A DNA stretch of 64,000 bases from Eutreptiella sp. 'Long Island Sound 2002'. Lineage: Eukaryota; Euglenozoa; Euglenophyceae; Eutreptiales; Eutreptiaceae. Below are positions 1 to 9,806 of the stretch, piece by piece. Location of the stretch: assembly GCA_964036045.1 (NCBI GenBank), contig OZ038381.1, positions 145,895,596 through 145,959,595 of the forward strand. The letters run 5' to 3'. Positions within the stretch are counted from its first letter, which is position 1. Each line of letters opens with the position of its first letter. The notes under the pieces are model-generated. The model was given only the letters and a program-made list of their open reading frames with translations, was not told the origin of the DNA and did not search any database. The position numbers and the translations under genes were made by a program.

Positions 1-874
1 GCGCAGCCTCCTCCTGGGCGATGCCGGCGGCGCCCTCCACAGCAGCGCTGTACTGCTTGGCCCGTTGCCGGGCAACCCGACGGTTGCAGGGCACCCCACA
101 GGCGCGCTCACAGGCACGCGCCACTTCCCTTTCGGGGGCGACGCTGCTGCTGGAGCTGGCCTGATCGGCCGGCGTCCTCCCGCGGTGGGCCGACTCGATG
201 TCGCTGCTGGGGCCTGCTGAGGCCTGCCGGGCCCTCAGGAGCAGCGGACGGGGTTTGGCCTGGGTCTGCTTGGCGACTTGGATGTAGTCGCCAAGGGTGG
301 TGGAGCCGGGGTGGTGTCCACCATTGGGCCGTTGGGGACTGGGGGCTGGGGTTCCGCCCTTGGCGCCCTGGGCGGCTTCGGCAGCCAGGGACTCCTGGTA
401 CTCCCGCCACCTCCGGTCCCTCTTCTTGTCCCCGGCGGACCTCTTCTCCGTCGCCGGAGACGCGCTGCTGCTGCCCTGCAGCCTGCGCTCGTTCCCCGGT
501 TCCGGGAACTTCTTCTCGATCACGTCCCACAGGGAGACGTTGATCGAGGCGCCCGACGGGTAGGCGTTGGGCTCCTCGTCCTCCTCAATCCCGTCGGGAC
601 GCAGCCCTTCCCCGGGCCTGTCCGGCCGGGTCCACGCCCTCCAGCGCCTCTGCTGGTGGCGGTACTCGTACCCCTCCGCCCGCAGCCAGTCCTCCACGGC
701 CTGCAGGCGGTCGGGGGCGATGTCCGTGCGGAGCTCGAAGCTCCTGGGCATGCCCCCTTCGCACTGGGGGTTGCTGTGGCGGTAATGCTGGTCCCAAACC
801 AACCCACGCAGCAGGCGTGCTGCATGGGGGTGGGGCCGCGGCCACGTCCTGCCCGCTTCCTGCCAATTCACCAT
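1..874 (-). CDS. Unidentified protein, 3' part, runs off left edge
   Basis: An open minus-strand frame of at least 291 codons reads from an ATG at 874 to the window edge with no stop. The ATG lies in a good Kozak-type context (GCCATGG). The frame stays open about 36 bases upstream to a stop near 911-913, so an upstream exon is possible. The protein has a compact N-terminal part rich in Trp, Arg and acidic residues (for example RLQAVEDWLRAEGYEYR), then a charged, low-complexity tail with Ser runs and a late Cys cluster (ACERACGVPC). The amino-acid mixture looks like real coding, unlike the Pro/Gly/Ala-only frames on the opposite strand. I do not recognise the family. It could be a host gene or an element gene; its neighbours do not decide this. 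Confidence 0.5.
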   Translation of the reverse strand, partial: MVNWQEAGRTWPRPHPHAARLLRGLVWDQHYRHSNPQCEGGMPRSFELRTDIAPDRLQAVEDWLRAEGYEYRHQQRRWRAWTRPDRPGEGLRPDGIEEDEEPNAYPSGASINVSLWDVIEKKFPEPGNERRLQGSSSASPATEKRSAGDKKRDRRWREYQESLAAEAAQGAKGGTPAPSPQRPNGGHHPGSTTLGDYIQVAKQTQAKPRPLLLRARQASAGPSSDIESAHRGRTPADQASSSSSVAPEREVARACERACGVPCNRRVARQRAKQYSAAVEGAAGIAQEEAA

Positions 875-1579
875 GGCAGCGGGGGCGTAGATGGTCTTGA
901 AGTCCTTGATGTGCACTCGTTCACCTCAACGAACTGGTTGTGGTTGTTGGGGAGGGTGCTGCAGCACTGGATTGGAAGTGCGGCTGGTGCTGGTCAGCCG
1001 GTGGTTGTGGAGGTGGTTGACGCGGCCTTGCTGGTCGGCCGTTGGGACTTCGGGTCGGCCGATGGGGCTGATGCAGGAGTCCTGGTCTGTGCACCTCTTC
1101 CACGGGCGCTGCGCGATCAGGGCGATGCTCTTGACGGCGCGGCGGGCTCCGTGACGAACTCGGCGCTGTCGCTGAGTGGCGCTGCGAGCTGCTGCGCTGC
1201 GCTGCGAGACGCTGCGCTGCGCTGCGAGCTGCGAGCTGCGCCGCGCTGCTGCGACGCGCTGCTCGGGGTCTGTGGCCCCGAGTGGCACGCGAGGGTTGGG
1301 TAACCCCGCGGCGGTGAAACGCTTTTGACGCGTTCCCGTGGGGGGCCGGCCACGGGACGCTGCGGTGGACACACGCAAGTGAGCAGGCAGGCAAAGCACT
1401 ACGCTCACAAGGGCATCAATGCGTTGTCATGTGACAAAGCGTTTCAGAATCCTTGCCACTCTGCAAAGAGGGAACGAAAGTATGTACAGCAACACATCAG
1501 GATATGTACACATGGGGTTAAGACTGGACTGGGGTAAGGGCATCAAGGGACAATAGACACTCAGTCCCGACTCATATCC
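875..1579. other. Intergenic stretch, no gene supported
   Basis: No convincing coding frame is visible. The right part (about 1380-1579) drops in GC content and merges into the repeat that follows. The left part is GC-rich and carries the GCTGC simple repeat listed separately. Confidence 0.5.
1177..1265. repeat. GCTGC-type simple repeat
   Basis: Imperfect short tandem repeats built on GCTGC and GCTGCGA run through this stretch. All frames across it translate to Ala/Cys/Leu/Arg strings, so open frames here are not evidence of a gene. Confidence 0.75.
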
Positions 1580-2460
1580 CAATCCCAGGTCCGACCCTCT
1601 CAGTGGCTGATGGGGGCGGGGGCTCAAACACAACCCATGCCCTGCTCAGTCCGGACCCTGAAACCCTGCCAATGGGAGAGGTGTCCCGCCCAGCCACAGG
1701 CGAGTTCCTGGGAGCCAAGGGGCTCCAAGGCCAACCGACAGTCGCTCCCTATGCTCCCTTAACGGCAGGTCCCAACTCCTCTCTGAGCCAGAGATATGGC
1801 CCCGCCATTATCACCCAGGAGTTGGTAGCTGAAAATGGGCTGCTTCAGCCCAAACTGAAATTGGCTTGAAAAACTCCAAAATTGACCCCTCGTCCGGACC
1901 CGCCAGAGGTAGGGACGAGGCAACTGACCCTATGCCCTTCGAGTACTAACTCCCTGGAGCCCTCACCCAACCTGGTTCCCTCTGAAGTACCGGCATCAGG
2001 GCAACACGGATGAGTCAAGTGGGGTCATGATGCCAAAATCACCAAATCTGGCGTCATTCCCACGCGCGGCCCGCTCGGCCAAGGTGAGGCCAATGGCTCA
2101 CAGGGTAGGAGGCAGGACCTAGGACTTATATCTGAGTGTACAACTTGGATTTAGGTCCGGGCTCCCTATGGGCTTAGAGAGATGGGGCCGCCAATTGACC
2201 ATACGGAAGGGGGAAATTGGGGTCCCAAAATTGGGTCATTTTGGCTGCTTGAAATGAGCCAAAATTCAGTGTGCTCCCAATAGTATATCTCCACGCCGGC
2301 TTGGAGATCGGATCCGGCATTCCATACGTGATCCACCGGGAGTCCAACGGAGACTCCCATGCCCTTGGCTCTCAAAGATCTCCATGCCACTCGGCGTGGT
2401 GACGATCCCAATTGGGTCCACAAATGCAAAAATGGCAAAATTGCCCATACTCAATTTGGC
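1580..2460 (+). repeat. Diverged long direct repeat, copy 1 (LTR-like)
   Basis: This segment aligns along its length with 17384-18250 in the same orientation. Shared landmarks in order are AATCCCAGGTCC, CTGAAACCCTGCCAATGGG, GGGTCATGATGCCAAA, CACGCCGGCTTGGAGATCGG and GGGTCCACAAATGC. By eye identity is roughly 75-85% with small indels. No ORF is conserved between the copies, so the repeat is not protein coding. Its position upstream of a chromovirus, with the partner copy downstream, suggests a long LTR or a flanking repeat family. Clean TG...CA ends were not found. Confidence 0.7.
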
Positions 2461-4315
2461 CTAGCGCCTTAACGAAGGCGGCTCCGCTTCGCCAACGTGG
2501 TGTGTGGACCATGGGGACCATTACCCATAACACCCATGTCATATATGGTCCATTGGTCCATGCGTCCGGCGTGCACGAAGGTTAGAACATGGGGCACGGC
2601 GGGCAGCGAAAGTGGAAAAATGCTCAAAATGGCCAAAATTGCGCACACTCATGGTTGGAGCAAATGAGGCACATGCCCGACTCGGACCGGAGTGTGCCAT
2701 AGGATTGGTATCAAGTCATATATGTCCAACATATCTTTGGGGCGTCGCCCAACTCCTCCGGTATTGGGAATGGCAGGGTCGCCAAGTGAGCCCATGATTT
2801 GGGATAGTCCCAAATCGCCAACATGGCGGCCACGGTATGCCAAGCCTAAGAGGAGTTATTCGCCGGGTCCAAGATATGTTGGCTACTGAAGTATGTACCC
2901 TCATATCATACTTGGGTCATGATGTCAATTGAGCGCGACGTTGAGATACACGGTCGCCACTTGACATCATGACGAGCCAAAAATGGCAAAATTGACACAA
3001 TGACACACAAAAGTGCCTTGAAAGGCCTACAATTATATTATAATATCTCCGGCTTGGATCGTGCAATCACTTAATCCTTCTACACACAATGACTTGACAC
3101 CATTGACCTTCGATCCCACATATGTGCTCCACTTGGGGCGCCTTGAAAGGTTACGAGCGCTGCTTCCCAAGTGGGCACATGAAAATATGGAAAATTGTAA
3201 AACACACACCTTGCTCCCAACGCATCGCTTCGGGATCACCACACAAGCTTCCCTTCACGAAGGTTAGGCTTGCAATTGACCGTAGGGAGTACGGAGAAGG
3301 GGCTTGTACAATATGAGGTCCATTGGCGGGCTCGTCTTGGAGCAATGGACCCGCCAAATGGGCACGCAACACAACACATGCCACATACCATATATTGCCC
3401 AAAAATGTAGCTCCCACCACCATATGTCATGCCCCTCCAAGGGCATAACTTTGGGTCAATCGCTCATAGGAACTCAAGGAGAGTTCCTATGCAACACCAA
3501 CACTTGCGCGCTACACTCGAAAGTTATCTTAACGCACGCAACATCATGGCCAAAGAGTTATAACGCGAACTCTACCCTCTTGACCATGATCCATTACACT
3601 AGCGCGCATGTGTGGAAACGCAAGGCATATAAAGCTTCCTAAATTACGTCGGGAGTACTGTGAATACATCCCACGTTTCCTTATCGTCAATACTCGCATG
3701 CAACACGAGATATGACCTTCACAAGTGGCCTCACGAATCAACTTTGTTTTGCCCATATCTTTAAGACAAATGGAGGGCAGGATAAAAGGGAAGTTGATTC
3801 GTGCATACGGAAGCACGTAGGTCCACTCGAAAGAGGTCAAATCAAGTGCGGCGATGTCGAAGTCGAAAATCCGATTTCGACATCCTGAAAAATTCGGATT
3901 AAGGTTGCGAGTATTAATTATGAAAATTGCGGAAGCATCCATGCAGTTCCTGGCGACTTTGGAGCCTTCGTCGCGGATAACGTTAAAATTTCCATTATAA
4001 ACAGTTAAACTGGCGGTTACGGTAAAGTCGCGAACCAACCGCCAGCAGTCAAAACAGTGAGTATCGGAACGGAAGCATAAAAATTGACGGAAACAATATG
4101 AAAATAAAACCCTGTTGATTCCTGATATTCTGATACACAAATCTCCGCTGGCGGTGCATCGGTTGCCGATGCGGGGCTTCACGGCACGGAACACGCCGTG
4201 CATGGGGTTAGTGGACCGGAGACCGGTTGTATGCCGTAACCTGGCCATGGGGTTCTGGGTACCGCTTCAGTACCAAAGCCGCCATGCCCCACCACGGACA
4301 CCGGCACGTCCCTGA
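2461..4315. other. Non-coding modular repeat region upstream of Ty3-1
   Basis: No gene is supported here. Short modules recur, notably variants of AAAATGGCAAAATT (near 2428, 2620 and 2976) and CACTCATG. The same modules reappear at 18.2-19.0 kb. The block ends with GGTTCTGGGTACCGCTTCA near 4251-4269, which also occurs near 20338-20356 after the second repeat copy. Both are preceded by a similar GGAACACG segment. This suggests that the repeat unit extends to about 4269 with strong divergence in its middle. Confidence 0.45.
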
Positions 4316-5626
4316 CGCCCCGTACCAGTCCCAGAATCAATCCCAACGGCAGGGGGGCGATATGGTGGACTCAGAGATGAGGTCCCCGGAGGGGACGTGC
4401 AGTTGCAGATCGGCAGAGGCGAGGAAGACCTGGAGGAGTTCGGCATTACCCAGCCGCGTGGTGCACGACGGGAGGCCGCTGAAGGCAGCCGCCGGCGCCG
4501 TGATGCGGAGGCATACATGGAGGGATTACGGCGCGGACATCTAGGTTCAGCGTACATGGAGGAACCATGGCGTGGCCACATGGATACCGCGGAGGAGATG
4601 GAAGTGGCAGCCGTGGGAGTCCGTGGGGGACGCCAATGGGAACCTCGGTCGACCTCGCGGCCGGCGTTCATGGTCTCTAAGGCCGCGGATGCCCCCGTGT
4701 TGGAAGACGTAAAGGACATCAAGCTCCCCACGTACGATGGCAACCCCCTCAACCTCGACCGCTTCTTGGAGAAGCTGGACGATTGGGGGATAACCGTCAC
4801 TGAAGACATGGAACCCGCAGAGGCGGAGAAATATGTCCTCAAACGGTTCAGGTGGCACCTGCCGGAGGTGCTCCAAGAGCTATACTTCGTGGCAACCAAG
4901 GAGGGGAAAATCAATACCCTCAAGGAAGCCAAGAAGTCCCTCAACGAGCAGGAGCGGGTAGACGCTCCGCAGGTGGCTGCCAAGCGGTGGAAGGCCATCA
5001 AGCTTCCGCATGATGGTCGAGAGATCCGCCTACGAGATTGCCGGGACTTCCAGGGGCAGTACACCCTCTTCCGCCGCAACGTGGAGGACTGCAATGAGGG
5101 TGACGAGCAGGCCCGCCTACCCTCCATGCTGCCGGAAGCATGGATCAAGAGAGTCACCAAGGAGGAAGCCAAGAGAGCCAAGTCCATCCACACGGTCATG
5201 ATGATGCCTCCCAAGGAGTATCATACAAACGTCGTGGCTTGCACGAAGCGGCAGGTGGCCCGGGATGTCAAGCGGCACTCCCTGCGGAAAGCCCTCCTCA
5301 TCACCGTCACGGGCGATCGCAAGAAGACTGCGATATGGCGCCTTGATGAGTGTGAGTTGGGCGGCCAGACCATCCGTCTGCAGGCCATTTTGGCGCGGGT
5401 GAGCTGCGACGAGGTCCTGGAGTGGGTCGGAGGGAAAGTGCTCAAAGAGTACAGGAATCTCCACCACACCCGCGGGTTGAAGCCTGGCGACCGTGACGTC
5501 GAGAACGTTGGCCAAGGGTCTGGCGGGAAAGCTGCCATGGACCGAGCGGGAGGCGAAGGCGGTGAGGCCCTCGACGATGATGATGACGACGATGACCCGC
5601 TGAGACGGCCGTCTGTGCCTTCGTAG
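4316..5626 (+). CDS. gag: Gag, capsid-type region of Ty3-1
   Basis: The frame is open from 4316. The first in-frame ATG is at 4517, and an earlier GTG at 4397 is not a normal eukaryotic start. The N-terminal 100 residues are basic and acidic low complexity. The segment containing LPTYDGNPLNLDRFLEKL and WHLPEVLQEL resembles the retrotransposon Gag capsid pattern, in which a conserved tyrosine-aspartate loop precedes helices. The C-terminus is a run of eight aspartates encoded by a GAT/GAC microsatellite, followed by the stop at 5624-5626. The reading continues in the -1 frame (next entry), so the stop probably reflects an indel in or near the microsatellite. No slippery heptamer was seen here. 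Confidence 0.8.
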   Translation, partial: RPVPVPESIPTAGGRYGGLRDEVPGGDVQLQIGRGEEDLEEFGITQPRGARREAAEGSRRRRDAEAYMEGLRRGHLGSAYMEEPWRGHMDTAEEMEVAAVGVRGGRQWEPRSTSRPAFMVSKAADAPVLEDVKDIKLPTYDGNPLNLDRFLEKLDDWGITVTEDMEPAEAEKYVLKRFRWHLPEVLQELYFVATKEGKINTLKEAKKSLNEQERVDAPQVAAKRWKAIKLPHDGREIRLRDCRDFQGQYTLFRRNVEDCNEGDEQARLPSMLPEAWIKRVTKEEAKRAKSIHTVMMMPPKEYHTNVVACTKRQVARDVKRHSLRKALLITVTGDRKKTAIWRLDECELGGQTIRLQAILARVSCDEVLEWVGGKVLKEYRNLHHTRGLKPGDRDVENVGQGSGGKAAMDRAGGEGGEALDDDDDDDDPLRRPSVPS

Positions 5627-6144
5627 CCAACAACCTGAGCGCGGGGGGCAACCGGGGAAGCTGGAAGCCCCTGCAGAAGGGTTGGAGGAAGAAGGAGAAG
5701 AAGGAGCCTCGCCGCATGGGCGACCCTCCGCTGTCCCTTGGGGAGTTCATACGAGCTCACCCCCAGGGCTGCTTTGTGTGTTATGGGATGAACAACGGGT
5801 TCAACCATGACCACCGGACATGCCCTATCCACAAGGTCGACACGGAGGCTTATAGGAAGGTGCACGGGTCGAAGAAGCGTGCACCCGCGAGTGTCCGGGA
5901 GGTGATGGTCACCAAGGACGAGCTCTCCAAGCTGATGTCGGTAGGGACCGAGTTGGCGAAGGACATCCAGGAGATCAAGAGGGCCTGGGTCCCCAAGTCG
6001 GACGACAAGAACAAGTACAAGGAGAAGAAGGGTAAGAAAGGGGGAAAGAAGAAGGGCGTCAACGAGGTTGACGCCGAGGAGAGTACCCTACTCCCACAAG
6101 CGACGCCCCTTAGCGGAGCCCCTGCAGCCAAGGGCCCCAGCTAG
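5596..6144 (+). CDS. gag: Gag C-terminal part with zinc knuckle (Ty3-1)
   Basis: This frame is open from 5596, overlapping the end of the upstream gag frame by 31 bases in the -1 register. Its first ATG is at 5716, but Lys/Arg-rich sequence upstream of that looks like a continuation of Gag. It holds a Cys/His motif of spacing C-x2-C-x8-H-x4-C (CFVCYGMNNGFNHDHRTC). This is a longer-spaced relative of the nucleocapsid CCHC knuckle (C-x2-C-x4-H-x4-C). A Lys-rich tail (KKGKKGGKKKG) follows, as expected for RNA binding. It ends with TAG at 6142-6144, directly after the candidate frameshift site. Confidence 0.75.
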   Translation, partial: PAETAVCAFVANNLSAGGNRGSWKPLQKGWRKKEKKEPRRMGDPPLSLGEFIRAHPQGCFVCYGMNNGFNHDHRTCPIHKVDTEAYRKVHGSKKRAPASVREVMVTKDELSKLMSVGTELAKDIQEIKRAWVPKSDDKNKYKEKKGKKGGKKKGVNEVDAEESTLLPQATPLSGAPAAKGPS

Positions 6145-9100
6145 GGCGGTCACAGGATGGTGTTTTGGGAAGCGCCACACCATCCCATTCGGGAGATGCT
6201 CAGCACCATGGGCCTGCCGCGGGCAGAAGGCCCTGTCCGGCGCCCAAGACAAAAGACGGTCGCAGTGGCAAGGTGGGGGCAAGTGCTGGAGGGATAACCG
6301 CCCTAGGCGGACTTTCGCGTCCGACCAAGGTCCCCGGTGAAGGCACGAACCCTTGCACCCGGCCATCCTTCGTGACCAAGAACGTGTTTGATGTGCTCCA
6401 AGATCTTTCCGAGAGTATCGGAGGATCACCTGGACCGCAGCTGGATGCGGCAGGTGGGCAGCCTGTGCCCATTGTCCACGACCTGCACCAGTCGCTTATT
6501 GAGCTTCTGGAACGGCCGAAGATCCCGAGCTTGCACGCCGTGCGCCGTGTTGGGCGGGAGCGGCATTTGCATCTTAAGGTCCGCGCCTTATGCGGGGAAG
6601 TGGAGAAGGTCTTCGATGTGTTGGTCGACACGGGCGCTCACGTCAGCCTGGTCAAGGCTGGCCTACTTCCGCCAGAGTGCTTGACCGACAGTCAGAGGCC
6701 TGTCAGGCTGAAGGTGGCGAACGGCCAGTACATGGTGGGAGGCACGAAGGAAGCAGCCATTGGGCTGCAGTTCGTGAACCCCGGTGAGCTGAGCCGCCCG
6801 GACCTCGGCAAGGAAATCCTCCTGCAAGGCCGCTTCTACGAGGCCCAGATGGACTGGGACATGATCGTTGGGTACAACTTCATGATGGAGACGGACTCCG
6901 GCGTTCTCCCGGCCCAGGCCTCCATGACCCTGTACCAGGACGACCACCTCTCGCGGCTCTCGTCAGGTGAGCACCATGTGGAATGCCAATGGATCCACCC
7001 GGAACGTAACCAGCTTGAAGTAGCTGCACTGGGGACTGAGCCAGCCGGGCCAGCGAACCAGGAGTACGGCGTACTGCCGGAACTGGCGAGCCGAGTGGTT
7101 GCGGACCTGGGAGCTTTGGATCCGGCCCTGGATGCGTTCTCCTCAGGAACCTCCGCCCATCTTCGGGTGTGTGAGAAGTACTGGAGCGCCCAGGACTCCG
7201 CGTGGAAGAAGCACTGGGGTCCCTATCAGGGTTTGATGTGGATCCATTGCCCCCGATGGGACATCCCAAGGGCGGTAGCGAAGATCGGCACGGACCGCTC
7301 CAAGGCAGTGCTGGTCGTTCCCATGGGATGCACCGAGGAGGAAAGTACTCGAGATTGGGTGGTCTCACTGATGAACATGACCTTAAACAAGGTCGTCCTA
7401 CCGGCTGGAGAGAGTGTCTACCAGGACGCTAAGGGACAGCCCATGCCACCCCAGAGATGGCCAACGGAATTCCACTATGTGGATGGGGGCCTTGAACAAG
7501 CCAACGCCACGGACTTCGTGTGTGTCAGCTGCATCATAGCGGATCCCTGGCGGCAATGCTCTGCGGTCTCCCCCGTTGACATCGGAGAATCAGAGGACCT
7601 CCTCACTGAAGAGGAGCTGGACCTGGTTCAGATGTATATGGATCAGCCCTTCCACGACTGGGGAAGCCAGCCTGAGGGGAAAGGCCAGGACAAAGCCTGG
7701 TGGGAAGTGGACTCCATCGTCTCTGGTTCCTATGATGGGAATACCTTCGTAAGGAGGGTACTGGACCACATGTCCAGCCAGGACGAGCCAATCGGCGGGA
7801 ACCCACCCACCTGGAGTGTCTTGTTCCGAGGCAAGACCAGTGATGGCCCTTTGGGCCACCTGGGAATACCGCCAGAGCTGAGGCTATGCGGAGGTACGCC
7901 GCAAGTAAGCTCAGTGGTTCAGGTGCCCAGAAAGGCCAAGGCGGAGTCCGATGAGTGCCCCAAGATCCGGGCATTGAGGGTCAGGCTGAAGCAGAAGTAT
8001 GGTGAAACCTTCTTCAGCGGAAAACCTGTGTTTTTCCCACCGGTGCGTGGACCGTATGGTGAGGCCAAGATACGACTGACGCCGGACCTCGGAGTGTACA
8101 GGCACCGGGAGTTTGCCCTGAGAGGCGAGAGGAAGGAGGTCATGGAGAAGATCCTCCGTGATTTCATCGAGAGGGGCTGGCTTGAGCGATGCCACTCCGA
8201 GTGGGCCTCCCCGTGCTTCGTCGTCTCCAAGAAGGTGGCCGGGGAGTGGCGGCTCGTGGTCGACTACCGCGGCCTAAACGCCCAAACGCAGCATGACAGC
8301 TATACGCTGTTCCTCGCTGAGGACATGCTGCAAAAGCAACACCGGCGGAGGATCTTCACGGTGATTGACCTGAAACATGGTTATCATCAGATGCCTCTCG
8401 CCCATGAGTCCCGTGCCTGCACAGCCATGAGTACCCCACTTGGACCCCTCCAGTGGAAGGTGATGCCCATGGGCGTTACCAACGGTAATGCGGCTTTTCG
8501 GCGGATGCTGGAGAACCTGCTTCAACAGGTGCGTGACTGCGCTGACCTCTTTGTGGACGACATGATCATCGCGTCTGGGGACCCCAGTAGGAGCTATGAA
8601 GAGCTCCTGGAGGCACACGAGAGATACGTCACCAGAGTGCCGGACCTCCTGGTTCGGCACAAGCTCACGGGCAGCAGTGACAAGGCCACCATTGCGGTAA
8701 GCGAGGTGGTCTTCGCTGGCCACTTGGTTGGGGACGGGGAGCGGAAGCCCATACCCGGCAAGGTGGCTGCGATTGAGCACTGGGGGAAGCCCAAGACGAT
8801 CTCTCAGCTACGGGCATACTTGGGGTTCTGCAACTACTACTCGGGGTACATCAAGATGTATGCCGAGTACGCGGCCCCCATGACGGCCATGCTCAAGGGC
8901 AACCGAGAGGAGACCAAGAAGGGGTCCAAGAAGGCTCTGGTCTGGATGGATGAGTCCGACCGTGCCTTTGAGGGGATGAAGCAGGCGCTGCTATCCGCAG
9001 TGGTTCTGCACCTCGTGGATCCTGACCGAAGGTTCGTCCTGCGCACCGACGCTTCCGACTACGCTGTTGGAGCTGTGTTGGAGCAGGTGCTTGACGATGG

Positions 9101-9806
9101 GAGGCACGTGCCCGTGGCCTTCTGGAGCCGAGTCCTGGCGGAAGGCCAGAGACGGACGTGGAAGCCCCAAGAAAAGCAGGCGTATGCCATCGTCATGGCT
9201 CTCAGGAAATGGGCTGGGTACATAGCCCTCCATCCCGTCACCGTCTGCACCGACCATCAGAGTCTGCAGTCGTTGCACAAGGAGCACGTGGACACCCTCT
9301 CTGGGCCGGCCTCCCGGCGGGCTAGATGGCATGAGACCTTGGCCAAGTTCGACCTCACGGTTGTGTATGTACCTGGCAAGGACAACACCGTGGCGGACTG
9401 TCTCAGCAGGTGGGCCTACCCCGCCAGCAAGGGCATGACGGATGTCTCCGCACATGGCGATGAGTCCGAGACCGCGGAGGCCAAGAGGATCATAGAAATG
9501 GAGCGCCTGATGGAGGAGGAGGGTGTTAAATGCTTCGTCGTCATGACTGCGGATGCCCCCCTCGGAAGGAGGATGGGCAGAGCGGTCAGAGTACTCGCCC
9601 CTGAGGGAGCTGATGCAGACAAGCACCTCTTCCCTGAATCGTGCCTCCAGGACAAATGGACCGACGACTACGCCAAGTCTGAGGCCTTTGAGGCCGAGTA
9701 TAGGGCTGTGACGGACCCTGATGACGGGCAGAAGTGGCCAAAGGGGCTGACGAAGGAGGATGGCAAGCTCTACCTGAATGGTAAACTGCTGGTCCCGGAC
9801 TCCTGA
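6114..9806 (+). CDS. pol: Pol of Ty3-1: protease, extra domain, RT, RNase H
   Basis: Residues are numbered from 6165. The aspartic protease motif VDTGAHVS has its Asp at about 155. At about 315-430 lies an extra domain (LDAFSSG, then HWGPYQGLMW, then VLVVPMG) that also occurs in Ty3-2. Reverse transcriptase has WRLVVDYRGLN near 697 and the catalytic box LFVDDM, with Asp 798-799; here V-D-D with Phe replaces the usual Tyr. RNase H begins with RTDASDY (Asp about 962) and ends near DNTVADCLSRW. The frame closes at TGA 9804-9806 and integrase continues in the same frame. Entry is probably by -1 frameshifting from gag, because no ATG precedes the protease. Confidence 0.92.
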   Translation, partial: RSPCSQGPQLGRSQDGVLGSATPSHSGDAQHHGPAAGRRPCPAPKTKDGRSGKVGASAGGITALGGLSRPTKVPGEGTNPCTRPSFVTKNVFDVLQDLSESIGGSPGPQLDAAGGQPVPIVHDLHQSLIELLERPKIPSLHAVRRVGRERHLHLKVRALCGEVEKVFDVLVDTGAHVSLVKAGLLPPECLTDSQRPVRLKVANGQYMVGGTKEAAIGLQFVNPGELSRPDLGKEILLQGRFYEAQMDWDMIVGYNFMMETDSGVLPAQASMTLYQDDHLSRLSSGEHHVECQWIHPERNQLEVAALGTEPAGPANQEYGVLPELASRVVADLGALDPALDAFSSGTSAHLRVCEKYWSAQDSAWKKHWGPYQGLMWIHCPRWDIPRAVAKIGTDRSKAVLVVPMGCTEEESTRDWVVSLMNMTLNKVVLPAGESVYQDAKGQPMPPQRWPTEFHYVDGGLEQANATDFVCVSCIIADPWRQCSAVSPVDIGESEDLLTEEELDLVQMYMDQPFHDWGSQPEGKGQDKAWWEVDSIVSGSYDGNTFVRRVLDHMSSQDEPIGGNPPTWSVLFRGKTSDGPLGHLGIPPELRLCGGTPQVSSVVQVPRKAKAESDECPKIRALRVRLKQKYGETFFSGKPVFFPPVRGPYGEAKIRLTPDLGVYRHREFALRGERKEVMEKILRDFIERGWLERCHSEWASPCFVVSKKVAGEWRLVVDYRGLNAQTQHDSYTLFLAEDMLQKQHRRRIFTVIDLKHGYHQMPLAHESRACTAMSTPLGPLQWKVMPMGVTNGNAAFRRMLENLLQQVRDCADLFVDDMIIASGDPSRSYEELLEAHERYVTRVPDLLVRHKLTGSSDKATIAVSEVVFAGHLVGDGERKPIPGKVAAIEHWGKPKTISQLRAYLGFCNYYSGYIKMYAEYAAPMTAMLKGNREETKKGSKKALVWMDESDRAFEGMKQALLSAVVLHLVDPDRRFVLRTDASDYAVGAVLEQVLDDGRHVPVAFWSRVLAEGQRRTWKPQEKQAYAIVMALRKWAGYIALHPVTVCTDHQSLQSLHKEHVDTLSGPASRRARWHETLAKFDLTVVYVPGKDNTVADCLSRWAYPASKGMTDVSAHGDESETAEAKRIIEMERLMEEEGVKCFVVMTADAPLGRRMGRAVRVLAPEGADADKHLFPESCLQDKWTDDYAKSEAFEAEYRAVTDPDDGQKWPKGLTKEDGKLYLNGKLLVPDS
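6132..6185 (+). promoter_or_regulatory. Candidate -1 ribosomal frameshift signal (gag to pol)
   Basis: In the gag register the heptamer at 6132-6138 reads G GGC CCC, which fits X-XXY-YYZ. It lies two codons before the gag TAG. A -1 slip enters the pol frame, which is open from 6114. A perfect 9-bp stem (6155-6163 with 6177-6185, 13-nt loop) lies 16 nt downstream. Pol has no ATG before the protease active site, so independent initiation would lose protease. The heptamer, overlap and hairpin are seen directly; function is inferred. The spacer is longer than the usual 5-9 nt. Confidence 0.55.

Noticed and set aside
278-1303. Plus-strand 341-codon ORF
   Set aside because: It is a shadow of the minus-strand coding frame and of the GCTGC repeat; its composition is Gly/Ala/Leu/Arg only.
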